DNA from: Impatiens glandulifera
Taxonomy: Eukaryota > Streptophyta > Magnoliopsida > Ericales > Balsaminaceae
Reading direction: 5' to 3'
Assembly (NCBI RefSeq): GCF_907164915.1
Contig: NC_061864.1
Coordinates: 8,811,889 to 8,875,888 of the forward strand
Length of the DNA stretch: 64,000 nucleotides
Part shown: positions 35,936-48,269 of the stretch, piece after piece
Position numbering within the stretch: position 1 is the first letter of the stretch
How the letters are laid out: every line of letters starts with the position of its first letter
The notes under the pieces: model-generated
Databases searched by the model: none
What the model was told of the DNA's origin: nothing
What the model saw: only the letters and a program-made list of their open reading frames with translations
Program-made: the position numbers and the translations under genes

Positions 35936-36779
35936 TAAGTAGCTAAGCCCAGTTGGGGCCGAGTCGCCGGTGATGTTTGTTTTTTGTGTTTGAATTTGAA
36001 TTGTTTTATGTTTAGTCTAACTTCATTTGAATTTTGATGAAATCCATGTGAGTGAGTTAAATGACAGTTATCTTTTGAAGGTCATTTGGATTGACTGAAG
36101 TAAAATGAACTATTTACAAAATGAAAGGGAAACTCTGCTACAAATTATCTTCAAATCTGAATAAGTCATCATCAAGTTAAGACACTACCCATAAAGACAT
36201 TATTGATTGATCTTCTTCAACCAAGAAGGGTTCTTTTATGTGAAGATATATGGTTTCTTCAATGGTAGACCAGAAAGAAGGTGGAAACTTGGTTTCTTGC
36301 ACTGATAAAGATTAATCCATCAATGGAAGAACAAGATTAGATCTTGTTGGAGGTTTCATGTACTAGGATCCTTTGAAGATTTTGATTAGATCATCTTCAT
36401 CTTGGCCTGCTGTTGCTTTTAATTCCTTCGACTTATCCATCCATTCCAACTGCTGATCTAATAATTTAAAACAAGGCTGACTATTATTCATTCAACTTTT
36501 CAATTATTCTATTTTTTACTTTTTATAGACTCACTTTTGTGTCTGATATATCTTATACTATTAATACTCCTAACTTAATTTGCTCTCAAGAAAAATATAG
36601 ATAAAACAAAATTAAAGAAATCAAGAGTTAATGTCACATTTTTCCAGTAACTCATATTAGATGTCTCTTTATAAAGAGTAATATAGAACATATTGTAAAA
36701 GCATTCAATCAGAATTAGCTTTTTTTTTTTTTTTTTAATCTAATTATCTTTTCATAAAATATTTTCCTAAATACTTGTA

Positions 36780-37360
36780 CTATGATTTTGCCCTTTTAAT
36801 CAAATTAAATTCATATAATGTCAAAATGACACACAAAAATTTATCGAGATTCGATCTATGATATTTATATTCTTGAAGAGTCGTTGTGACTCTCAAAGTT
36901 CAAATAACTATATATTAACAAGTCTATATTTAAATAAGTATATAAAATAAACACTATGATTTACTCTTCTAATCAAATTAAATTCACATACAGTCCATAT
37001 GTATAAATGATACACAAAGATTCATCGAGATGTCCATAGGTAGTAAATGACACACAAAGATTTATCAAGATTCGATCTATAATATTTACATTATTGAAGA
37101 GTCGTCATGACTCTGAAAGTCCAAATAACTATATATTAAAAAGTCTCTAATTTAAATAAGTATATCAAATACTACACTATGATTTGCCCTTCTAATCAAA
37201 TTAAATTCACATAATGTACATAAGTACTAAATGACACACAAAAATTTATGGAGATTCTATCTATAATATTTACATCCTTGAAGATTTGTCATGACTCTCA
37301 AAGTCTAAATAATTATATATTTAAAAGTCTCTATTTAAATAAGTATATCAAATACTATTA
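36780..37360. repeat. Three tandem copies of a 180-225 bp unit
   Basis: Copies at about 36780-36954, 36955-37178 and 37179-37360 share TAATCAAATTAAATTCA, TGACACACAAA, GATTCGATCTAT, GAAGAGTCGT and TTTAAATAAGTATAT. Copy 2 contains an extra internal duplication of the TGACACACAAAGATT part. It lies between the PPR gene and the aquaporin cluster; 35936-36780 shows no gene. Confidence 0.85.
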
Positions 37361-37789
37361 TTTTCCTTAAACTCATTAAAATAAATTAAATTCTAAATTT
37401 GTGTAATTGATTTTTTTTTTTATAATGATGCTAAAAATATTCCATATTTCTTTTAGGTTTACTTTTCTGACATAATTTTTACAATTAATTAAGGTTAAAC
37501 ATTTCACTAATATAATATGTAGGTATTTAGTTGTTTTATTTATATTTTTTTGTCTTGTGTGTTGTAACTTGTAAGACTTGCATATAATATATATTAGTGT
37601 GTAAGATAATCTATTTAAAGCGGAATAAACTATTGTCAAATCCATTAATTATTAATAAACAAGCCGCCCCTATTGTTATTATTATCTTGATTATTATTAT
37701 TATGATGATTATTTTACCTAGTAAGTATTATCAATAAATAATCATACGGTCCAAATGATGAGGGACAGGACGGTGAACCTCATCTACAT

Positions 37790-37900
37790 CATTCCACTTC
37801 AATACCAGTGGTGCAAATTTCGCCACGTAGGAGCCAACCCATTACACTATTTTCCAACCGCCCACAAATACATCGTTTTCAACAAACGTGGGAGGCCAGA
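37790..37900 (+). promoter_or_regulatory. Conserved upstream block of PIP1 copy A
   Basis: Block with CCAGTGGTGCAAATTTCGCC, an ACGT core (GCCACGTAGGA), TTCCAACCGCCCACA and TCGTTTTCAACAAACRTGGG, about 1 kb before the start codon. It is repeated upstream of copies B and C far better than surrounding DNA. Confidence 0.5.
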
Positions 37901-38019
37901 AATTCATATCAATCCTTAGCTTTGTTTATATTCTCTTTAACCCTTTCACTTATCACTCCAATCAAATTAAACCCTAAACTTCATAAATACCATCCAATAA
38001 GTTATTAAACTTAGGAGTT

Positions 38020-38520
38020 ACAATTTAGGTAAGTTTCAGGTTTGCGGGTTCGGGTTGAAAGGTTAATGGGTTCAACGATTCTAACCTAAACCTGACTTGT
38101 TTAATAATTCGGGTAAAAAATCTCTAACCTAAACCTGACCTGTTTGACCCAATTTACCTAACTCAACTCGAAACAAACCCGATGTAATTATTTCATATCT
38201 CTTTATTTCAAATTAAAATAACATCAATATAAAATAAAAATGAAGTTAAATCACAAATTCACTTATACAAAATTTTACAAAAAAAAATGAGTGAGAGACT
38301 AAGAAAAAATAACATAAAACTCAACAAAAGAAACTTGTAAACGGGTTATCGAGTCTACATTGATTCATGTCAGGTCGACCCGATTTTGACCTGTTTATTA
38401 ATCTGGTTAAAAAGGTCGACCTAATTTTAATCCGAACAAAAAAATAAATGATCCTAACCTGAATTTTTCAAGTTCGGTGGTTCGGGTCTGTTTTCGTGTC
38501 ATGTCCAAAATTGAGAGTCT
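38020..38520. repeat. GGTTCGGGT-rich repeat inserted upstream of PIP1 copy A
   Basis: Repeated CGGGTTCGGG, AACCTAAACCTGACCTG and GGTCGACC motifs in both orientations resemble subterminal repeats of non-autonomous plant DNA transposons. Copies B and C lack it at the equivalent position. Boundaries are not resolved. Confidence 0.4.
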
Positions 38521-38754
38521 TTAAACTTAACATTATTATATAACAAATCTATTTGGTGGTATAAACGACTGATAATACAAGTTTAGGGTACAATTACTTG
38601 ACATAATACAAATAGGGGACCATTGATCATCTCTCTTTCTCCAAGAAGGAAAAAAAAATACATGGTCGGTTGGCAAATACGGCAGCAATGGCTTTCATCG
38701 GACCCACCTTACGAGTTACGCCACTCCCTAATAATAGTACTGGACCGGATTTCT

Positions 38755-38852
38755 TCAATATAAGAATCCCCCCCTATTTCTTCCCATTTATCCAATATCG
38801 AATCTCATCAGTCACCAGCTAGTGTTATTATTGAGTTCAATCTTTATAACTA
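38755..38852 (+). promoter_or_regulatory. Core promoter and leader of PIP1 copy A
   Basis: TATA-like TCAATATAAGAATCC lies about 95 bp before the ATG, preceded by a GGACCGGATTT box. The same arrangement occurs in copies B (43444) and C (48166). Confidence 0.6.
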
Positions 38853-39912
38853 ATGGAGGGAAAGGAAGAAGACGTGCAGCTAGGAGCCAACAGATTCACT
38901 GAGAGGCAGCCCATAGGAACCGCCGCCCAAGGCGACAAAGACTACACCGAGCCGCCGCCAGCACCCCTCTTTGAACCCGGCGAACTGACATCATGGTCTT
39001 TCTACAGGGCAGGGATAGCCGAATTCGTGGCCACTTTCCTGTTTCTCTACATCACGGTCTTGACCGTGATGGGTGTGGTTAAGGCACCCACCAAGTGTTC
39101 CACAGTTGGTATCCAAGGCATCGCTTGGGCTTTCGGAGGAATGATCTTTGCCCTCGTCTACTGTACCGCCGGCATTTCAGGAGGACACATAAATCCGGCG
39201 GTTACATTTGGATTGCTACTTGCTAGAAAGTTATCCTTGACGAGAGCCGTGTTCTACATGGTCATGCAATGCCTGGGGGCTATATGCGGCGCCGGCGTGG
39301 TGAAAGGGTTCGAGGGTAAGAACCAATTTACTCTTCTGAAAGGCGGAGCCAATACTGTTAACCCCGGCTATACAAAAGGCGACGGTCTGGGTGCAGAGAT
39401 CATGGGCACCTTCGTTCTCGTCTACACCGTTTTCTCAGCCACCGATGCCAAGCGCAGTGCACGTGATTCCCACGTCCCTGTAAGCACCGTTCTAGTTACT
39501 AGTAATTAATTAACTCTGATTCATAATAAATCTAATCCATTCTAATAAAACTGTCTGTCTCCTATATATGTATGTATCAAAAATTGCAGATCTTGGCGCC
39601 ATTGCCAATTGGGTTTGCTGTGTTTTTGGTGCACTTGGCCACCATTCCAATCACCGGTACTGGAATCAACCCGGCTAGAAGTCTTGGTGCAGCTATCATC
39701 TATAATCAAGAACATGCCTGGAATGATCACGTAAGCATGCATAAAGTCTTGCCCCGTCCGATGATCTTTTATTTTTGTTTCTAATGATTTGAATATTGTT
39801 TTCCATTATTGATATGCAGTGGGTCTTCTGGGTAGGCCCGTTTATTGGGGCAGCTTTAGCGGCGCTCTACCACCAAGTCGTGATTAGAGCCATTCCCTTC
39901 AAGTCCAAGTAA
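38853..39912 (+). CDS. PIP1: Plasma-membrane aquaporin PIP1, tandem copy A
   Basis: Exons 38853-39479, 39590-39730 and 39820-39912 give 286 aa. The long acidic N-terminus ([20 protein letters not shown]) is the PIP1 signature. Six membrane spans and both NPA pore motifs ([10 protein letters not shown] and GTGINPARS) are intact, as is the basic C-terminus AIPFKSK. PIP1 proteins conduct water and small solutes (CO2, H2O2), often after hetero-tetramerising with PIP2. Val-133 and Leu-162 distinguish it from copies B and C. The intron that usually splits the first part of PIP genes is absent. A CACGTG G-box lies in the 3' UTR (39954-39959), conserved in all three copies. Confidence 0.97.
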
Positions 39913-40894
39913 TTACCACTTCACTTCATGGCTGTTGATTTAGTGAATAAAGTCACGTGGTTTATTTTGTACAGTGAAGAAGAAAGTTTTACTATATATA
40001 AAGCCTACAAAAGATAAGAAAAAAAAATAATATCATTGGGCTATTATTATAGTTAAACGTTTGTATCCTGTTTTTTTCCTTTTATTCTTTCTTTTGTGTT
40101 TTCTGGTGGTATGTTTTTTTTCTTCTTGAAAGCTTCTTGTACACTTCTGCTTCAACCCTATAATCATCGGGTTTCTGCCAAGTTGATTGATATAAACCGA
40201 TTTCATCTTAATTTGGTGATCATTATCTTAGAATTTGTGATCATGAATTCTTATGTTTTTCCGTGGACTGAAGTGGTGGGGCCGAGGACATAATACATTG
40301 ATGTGTTCACCTTCCCGAGGATTGGTCGAATTGCAAAAACTGATCTAAATAAAAGAAAAACACAAATTTCTTATAAAAAAAGATATTGATTGAAATCTCA
40401 TTTTGGTTAGAACTAAATGGACTGACTATAAACAATTTTTTGTGAGGTTAACTTTAAAATTAGAATTACAATTGGACTTATTAGGTACTACACTTTTATT
40501 CGAAGTCTCTAATTAATGTTTCGACAAAATTTTGAAATCAAAATAAGAGATGAGTTTGTGTGTAAGTTTCAGAAGAGTCCGTATAGTTTAAAACAAACTC
40601 CAAAATAATTGTATAAAAAGTTCGATAACTTAATAAAATGTAATAATTTTTTAAAGTGTGAAGTTGATTATTGTTGCTATGTTAAGAGGTTTGATAAATA
40701 ACACTTTTGAGATAACAAAACTAACTAAGGGCAATAAACTTTTTAAAAAATCGATAGTTTTATCGGTCGAAGCAATATGAGTATAATTTACAACATATAT
40801 AAGAATCAGTTGATTGTAAAAGATTTTTTGCAAAGAAAGTATGATAATGGATCAGATATTATGACAAATGTGTTATCACGAAACAAGTTTGAGT

Positions 40895-41025
40895 TTGTCG
40901 CTCGATTGTCGAGTTGACATTACCCTCAGTTGGTAGGGGAAGTTTGTTGTGTTTTGTCTCGATTGTCGAGTTGACATTGCCCTCCAATTAGTTGGTAGGG
41001 GAAGTTTGTTGTGTTTGTCTTCCTA
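40895..41025. repeat. About 65-bp tandem duplication
   Basis: Two units sharing TCGATTGTCGAGTTGACATT and AGTTGGTAGGGGAAGTTTGT. Just right of it, CATCWTYCGATGTGGG occurs twice (41139 and 41217), possibly part of an old LTR. Confidence 0.8.
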
Positions 41026-41904
41026 GTTGGAGAGACATAACTGTTGGAAACTATCCATTAATAAAAAGAAAAATACAAATATTTGGTGAAATAAATCAAA
41101 GAGAAGTTTCTTTTATACACTAAGAAACTTCCCCAACTCTCATCATCTTCCGATGTGGGATTATATTCTAACTGTGAAGAGAGTTTTTTTATATACTAAG
41201 AAATTTCTCTCACCCCATCATCTTTCGATGTGGGGTTCTAATTGTGCCAAAAATAACAATAACTTGGTGTGAATTTTATTTAGACCATAATATATAATGT
41301 GAAAGAACATTATTTTCTATTTATATTTTCTGTAAATTTTATATAACAACAAGAGAGACTATAACAAAAAACAGATTTAGGGGTTTGAGATAATAGTTGA
41401 AAAAGATTTCCGTTTATCGATGCTTGCATTGTTTGATCGACTTCAAACATTTACAGTTTGTTGTTGGTTATTTCTGGGGTTACAATCTTAGTGGTGAAAA
41501 TCTGTTTTATTAGGTTTCTAAATCAATCAAGAGAAACTAGAATTGTATAAATTGTAAGGTTGATTGATTTTGTTATTTTTATCTTTATTGTTATTTGTTA
41601 AACTTGTTGTGTGATTTTGATGTAATTGATTAATAACTCCGGTTTATATCTAGAATAAACTCTTACTTTTAACATTATTGATAATAGTGGATTGTTAAGT
41701 GACTTATTTATGTCTTGTGATTTTTCTTTTTGCTTCGAAGAGATGCGTTTTCACGTTAAATATGTTTTGTATTGCCTTTTAAATTTCATTTATGTTTTAT
41801 TCATCTCTTGTACAAATTATTCTGTTTTGAAAAATACATTTTAATTATTATATATTTTATTCAAATAATACTGATAACTATATTATTTATTTTTAAATCT
41901 CATC

Positions 41905-42015
41905 TGCATCAATCCACTTCATCGCCAGTGGTGCTAGTTTTGCCACTTAGGACCCAATCCAGAACATTAGATTCCAACCGCCCACACCAACGTCGTTTTC
42001 AACAAACATGGGAGG
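41905..42015 (+). promoter_or_regulatory. Conserved upstream block of PIP1 copy B
   Basis: Nearly identical to 46558-46672 and clearly similar to 37790-37900: CCACTTCATCGCCAGTGGTG, TTCCAACCGCCCACACCAAC and TCGTTTTCAACAAACATGGG. The ACGT core seen in A and C is CACTTAGG here. Confidence 0.5.
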
Positions 42016-43443
42016 GCAGAAACTCGTATTACACTTAAACTTTGGTAATATTAAATTTAACCCTTTAACTCATGAATTTACTAAAATTAAACTATAAACT
42101 TCACAAACATCATAACCCATTCGGCTAACTCAAACTAAAGAGTCTCGTCTAAGAGAATACTCAATTAAACACGCTTTAAGTTAAAATTAAGAATAATGAA
42201 TATAAAGTCGTGAATATTTTACAAAAATCAAACTAAATTTATTTGATCTTGAAAGAACGATTATTGCTAATAAATTGTGTTTAACAAAATAAATTTTCAA
42301 TAATAATCTAATTTATATCAACATTCATTGTGAATTGTTACATACAAAAAAATCACAATAAATATAAACTATATATTATAAATACTTTCCTAACTAATTT
42401 TTTAACAACTACGATAATTCAATAGTTTACTTGATGATATTTGTAGTATATTTTTCTTACGGGTAACAATTCTTAAGTTCAAGCCATTACATATGACCTG
42501 TGGGATGAGAAACGACACAATGATAAGAACAAAGTGTTATAGAGTACTTAATAAATTATGCGGAAAGAAAGTGTTACTTAAGTTATAGAATCTTAACTTT
42601 TAACTAGAGATGAAAATATGTATCGGAGATCCAATATCAACTAATATTCCTTGATTTGGGTTGATGAATGAAATTGAAATAAAAGTTTGGGTAGAAAACA
42701 ATAATTTTAATAGTTGATAAATGTGCCTAAAATCCGTCCATGACAAATAAATAATATATATTATATCTTCAAACATTTATCTCTTTTTCAATAATATTAT
42801 TATACTTCAAAATTTAGATTAAAATATAATTAATTTGGACATTTGTACACTACAATTTTGACATTCTTTTCATACCTCTCTTTTAATTTTTTTTCTCATT
42901 CACATCTTTTCAAACTAATGCTCTTCTACGTCTCTTTTCTCAGTCCAAAAAATATAAAATTTAAATCTACATCAACAAAATGGAGATTTATTTTTTGCCA
43001 CAATAACCGGACTTCATTATTACTTTTTAAGATTGTCTTTCTTACTTAAATAGAAATCAAATTAGATTACATAAACTCATTAATTATGTTAGTCATGGTG
43101 TAAACTTATTAGATAGATTATTCTCTTCAACGAAAATTTAATCAACAATAAGGACATGTTAATCTCTCGCGCTCGAAAAAAAAAACACGATGAATAGAGG
43201 AGTCTTGTTTTTTTTTTTTGGGAAAATTAAAGAGGAGTCTTGTTGGTATATCAAGTTTAGGGTCCAAATACTTGACAGGATAAAAATAGAGGGACCAGTG
43301 TTCTCTCTTTCTCAAAAAAGAAATAGTAAATGATTGAATATTGCATGGTCGGTTGCCAACTCTTGCAAAAAATAATACGACAGCAATGGCCTTCATCGGC
43401 CCCACCACCTTACGCCACTACCTAATAGTAATGGACCGGATTT

Positions 43444-43541
43444 TCAATATAAGAATCCCCTTCTCTTCTCACTTGTCCACAGCAGAATCAACACTGATCA
43501 TTGATCAAGAACACTATTATTCAGTTCAATCTTCATAATTA
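43444..43541 (+). promoter_or_regulatory. Core promoter and leader of PIP1 copy B
   Basis: TATA-like TTCAATATAAGAATCCCC about 95 bp before the ATG, with the shared GGACCGGATTT box just upstream and a TTGATCAAGAACA leader shared with copy C. Confidence 0.6.
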
Positions 43542-44604
43542 ATGGAGGGAAAGGAGGAAGACGTGCAACTAGGAGCCAACAGATTCACGGAGAGGCAACC
43601 CATAGGAACCGCCGCACAAGGCGACAAAGACTACACCGAGCCGCCGCCAGCACCCCTCTTTGAACCCGGCGAACTCACATCATGGTCTTTCTACAGGGCA
43701 GGGATAGCCGAATTTGTGGCCACTTTCCTGTTTCTCTACATCACGGTCTTGACCGTGATGGGTGTGGTTAAGGCGCCCACCAAGTGTTCCACAGTTGGTA
43801 TCCAAGGCATCGCTTGGGCTTTCGGTGGAATGATCTTTGCCCTCGTCTACTGCACCGCCGGCATTTCAGGTGGACACATAAATCCGGCTGTTACATTTGG
43901 ATTGCTACTGGCTAGAAAGTTATCCTTGACGAGAGCCCTGTTCTACATGGTCATGCAATGCCTGGGGGCTATATGCGGCGCCGGCGTGGTGAAAGGGTTC
44001 GAGGGTAAGAACCAATTTACTCTTATGAAAGGCGGAGCCAATACTGTTAACCCCGGCTATACGAAAGGCGACGGTCTGGGTGCAGAGATCATGGGCACCT
44101 TCGTCCTCGTCTACACCGTTTTCTCAGCCACCGATGCCAAGCGCAGTGCACGTGATTCCCACGTCCCTGTAAGCACCGTTCTAGCTGCTAGTAATTAATT
44201 AACTCTGATTCATAATAAATCTAATCCATTCCAATGAATCTGTCTGTGTCCTATATATGTAACACAAATTGCAGATCTTGGCTCCATTACCAATTGGGTT
44301 TGCTGTGTTTTTGGTACACTTGGCCACCATTCCAATCACCGGTACCGGAATCAACCCGGCTAGAAGTCTTGGTGCAGCAATCATCTATAATCAAGAACAT
44401 GCCTGGAATGATCACGTAAGCATACATAAAGTCTTGCCCCGGTCGATGATCTTTTATTTTTGTTTCTAATCATGATTTGAATATTAATTGTTTTCCATTA
44501 TTGATGTGCAGTGGGTGTTCTGGGTAGGCCCGTTTATTGGGGCAGCTTTAGCGGCGCTCTACCACCAAGTCGTGATCAGAGCCATTCCCTTCAAGTCCAA
44601 GTAA
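43542..44604 (+). CDS. PIP1: Plasma-membrane aquaporin PIP1, tandem copy B
   Basis: Exons 43542-44168, 44275-44415 and 44512-44604 give 286 aa, identical to copy A except Leu-133 and Met-162 as far as I can read. Both NPA motifs and the PIP1 N-terminus are intact. Introns and the 3' UTR are also close to copy A, including the CACGTG motif (44639-44644), so the duplication is recent or homogenised. Confidence 0.97.
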
Positions 44605-46557
44605 CCATTTCATGGCCGTTGATTTAAGTGAGTAAAGTCACGTGGTTTATCTTGTACAGAGAAGAAGAAAGTTGACTATATATAAAGCCTACAAAGATAA
44701 GAAAAAAAATAATATCATTGGGCTATTATTATAGTTAAACGTTTGTATCCTGTTTTTTCCTTTTTCTTTTTCTTTTGTGTTTTCTGCTGGAATGTGTTTT
44801 TTTCTTCTTGAAAGCTTCTTGTACACTTCTGCTTCAACCCTATAATAACCGGGTTTCTGCCAAGTTGATTGATATTACCGATTTAATCTTAATTTGGCGA
44901 TCATTTTCTTAGAATTTGTGATCATGAATGAATTCTTATGTTTTCCCAAGGATTGTTCCATTTGAAAATACTGATCTAAAAAAAAGAAAAACACATATTT
45001 CTTATAAAAAATTATTGACTGAAATCATTTTGGTTAAAACTAAATGGTCTACAAATAATATTTTGTGGGATTAACTTTAATATTTGAATTTTAATTGGAC
45101 TTGTTCGGTTCTACATTTAAACATTTTCTTAAGAGACGGATACCACGCGCGATAACCAATTGTGGAAATAAGTAATCTCAGGGAGCATTCCTTTGATGAT
45201 TGGTGGTTGCTAGAGGGACAGATGAGACTAGATAAGTCACCAGGATTACAAATTTGGTATAAACAATTTTGATGTCAAAGATTGTAATTCATAAAAAAAA
45301 AGGCATCGAAGATAACCATTTCACAATCATATATTAGAAAAATGAAACATTCATAGAGGCATTTACTATAAACTAAAAGTCGAGAGAATGTAAATGTGCT
45401 ACATTTATATTCACATATAACTTTGTTCTTTGGAAACCTTGAATCATTTCAATTAGTGTTTTATGTATATGTATATATAATTGTTGGGTTGTTGCTTAGA
45501 TTTTGCAATTTAAAGTTGTTGATACTTAGATGGTAATCTTTTTTGTCAAATTATTTTGTTTTTTAATACAAAGTGTTTGAAAGAAAGAAAAACATTCCAC
45601 TTAAAAAAAAAAAAAGTAATAGAATAATAGTTTTTAAAGACAATTTTTCTTTTTATCCTTTGTTTTTCAAGAAGAAGAAGAAGAAGGTGGTGGATGGAGA
45701 AGAAGCTAGTGGAGGCATAGTTTCGGGACTGTTTGGCTGTTTTTATATTCAAGAAAATCTTTTTAATTTGCTTACTAGAGTTAGTTAATATGCACACCAA
45801 AAAAATAAAAATACCTTTAGATTAAGTTTGTGAAACTTTATTTTTACAATTTTAACTATAGAGCATAATAAAGATTGATAATTGTGTTAAAAATACCTTT
45901 AAAAAACTAGTACAATTTCTCATGAATATGACTCCACTTCAATTTAGCCTGATATTAGGTTAAATTAAAACAAGAACCTTTAAAAATAAAAAATTGTAAA
46001 TGTGTTTTTATTCATTAAAAATTCATGTGTATATATGTAAATGTGTATGTAACCTGAAACTTTTGGTCAATAAAGATTAAAAAACTAAAGTATATAACTG
46101 GATTTAAAAATTAAAAATTAAGGTCATAAAAGTTCCCATTGTTTTGTATGTTTACTTTTATGACATAATTGCTACAATTAATTAAGGTTAAACATTTCAC
46201 TAATTAATTAAAAATGTAGGTATTGTGTTGTTTTATTTGTAAACTTTGTCTTACGTTATTAGACTTGCATAAAAAAGTGTTTAAGATAACATATTTAAAA
46301 CGATTAAATTATTGTCCTTCAATAAATTATTAAACCGCCCCTATTATTATTCATTTATTATTATCACTATTTACATAGGAATTATTATTAAATGGTCCAA
46401 ATGATTAGGGCGGTGAACCTTGAGCTTTTTTTTTATGTTGTAATCTTCATCTCTTATTAAATAAAATATTTAATTATTATTTTCCTCAAATAATACAATA
46501 ACCTCTTCTTTTCATATATAAAACGTTTTTTTTTAGTTTTTTTTTTTTATATCTCAT

Positions 46558-46672
46558 CTGCATCAATCCACTTCATCGCCAGTGGTGCTAATTTTGCCAC
46601 GTAGGACCCAATCCAGAACATTAGATTCCAACCGCCCACACCAACGTCGTTTTCAATAAACATAGGAGGACA
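46558..46672 (+). promoter_or_regulatory. Conserved upstream block of PIP1 copy C
   Basis: Matches the copy B block almost base for base and retains the GCCACGTAGGA core found in copy A. Confidence 0.5.
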
Positions 46673-47342
46673 AAAATTCATATAATCCTTAAACTTTGTT
46701 TATATTCTGTTTAACCCTTTAACTCATGAATTTACTCAAATTAAACCCTAAACATTACAAACATCATAACCCATTCAAATAGCTCAAACTAAGTTTAAGA
46801 GAATAAAAATATAAAGTTTATTCTCATTAAAAATATTTTAAGTTAAAACTAAGAGTAATGAATTTTTTATAAAAATTGAACTAATGATATTTGGTATTTT
46901 AAAACAATTTTTTATAAATTAATCTACTTAATTTAATTGTGTCTAACAAAATTATTTTTTAACTGTAATCTAATTTGTATAAACTATAACATTTATAGTT
47001 GACGTCCTATTTAAAAGAGTGAGACTAATATATAATAAATAATTTTATAGATATCTTTTGAGCTTCAATTATGTTGGTTAAGTGGTTTGTTCAAGAATAT
47101 CTCTAGTCTATTTTTTTTACATGTAACCATTTTGGGGGTTCAGTGTGTTATATGTAATATGAGAGACCACCCAAGGATAAGTACAAAGTGTCAAATGCAA
47201 AACTTGTTAAATTATGAAGAAAAAAAAGTGATACTTGAGTTATTTCTATAATCCTTAGTAATAAGGATCACACATCAATACTCAAAAATTCAATATCTAT
47301 TGAGATGATAATTGTAATAGTTAATAATTGTCTCCAAAATTA

Positions 47343-47442
<100 letters not shown>

Positions 47443-48165
47443 TATCTTCAAACATTTCTTTTTTGATAAGATTATTATACACCAAAATATAGATTAAAAT
47501 ACTTCATTACATTTGTATTAATACAAATTATTGACATTTATTTTCATCTTTTACAAAATTTTATCTTTTTAACTTTTTTTTTCTCACTCATATCTCTAAT
47601 TAAACACATACTATTCTGTATCACTTTTCTCAATTAGACAAATTTAAAACTTAAATTTACATAATCAAAATTGAAATTTATTTTATGCCCTTCATTGTTA
47701 CTTTTTAAATGGTCTTTCTTACTTACATTCGTATGTATTAAATATAAATCAAACTTATATTACAATATAATATATATTGAATATAATTAAAAAGCTAACA
47801 GTTATAATTATCGCTTCTATAAGATGTTTCACCTTTATTCTTTTAGGAACTATTCTCGTAACTATTTAGATATCATATTTTTAAATAGGAATGACAATTT
47901 AAGCATCAACAAGGACATACTAATTATCTCTCGTACTCTGAAAACAAAACGATGAAACAAGGAGTCTTATTGGTATTAAAGTTTTAGGGTCCAAATACTT
48001 AACCGGATAAAAATAGAGGGACCAATGTTCTCTCTTTCTCAAAGAATGAATAGTAAATGATTGAAAATTGCATGGTCGGTTGCCAACTATTGCAAAAATA
48101 ATACGACAGCAAAGGCCTTCATCGGTCCCACCTTACGCCACTACCTAATAGTAATGGACCGGATT

Positions 48166-48269
48166 TTCAATATAAGAATCCTCCTTCTCTTCTCACTTGT
48201 CCACAGCAGAATCAACACTGATCATTGATCAAGAACAATATTATTCGATCAGTTCAATCTTCATAATTA
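48166..48269 (+). promoter_or_regulatory. Core promoter and leader of PIP1 copy C
   Basis: TTTTCAATATAAGAATCCTC about 95 bp before the ATG; the upstream CATGGTCGGTTGCCAACT and GGACCGGATTT boxes match copy B. Confidence 0.6.

Larger units (their letters stand above)
39913..43541. other. Spacer between PIP1 copies A and B
   Basis: Holds the 3' UTR of copy A (to about 40290), a short tandem repeat at 40895-41020, AT-rich unannotated DNA, the conserved block at 41905-42015 and the copy B promoter (43440-43541). No further gene seen. Confidence 0.6.

Noticed and set aside
36780..37360. CRISPR-like array
   Set aside because: Direct repeats are long, AT-rich and unevenly spaced in a plant genome; they are ordinary tandem repeats.
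45573..45788. 71-codon open frame between PIP1 copies B and C
   Set aside because: Lys-rich low-complexity sequence with no homology; not present at the equivalent place in the other units.
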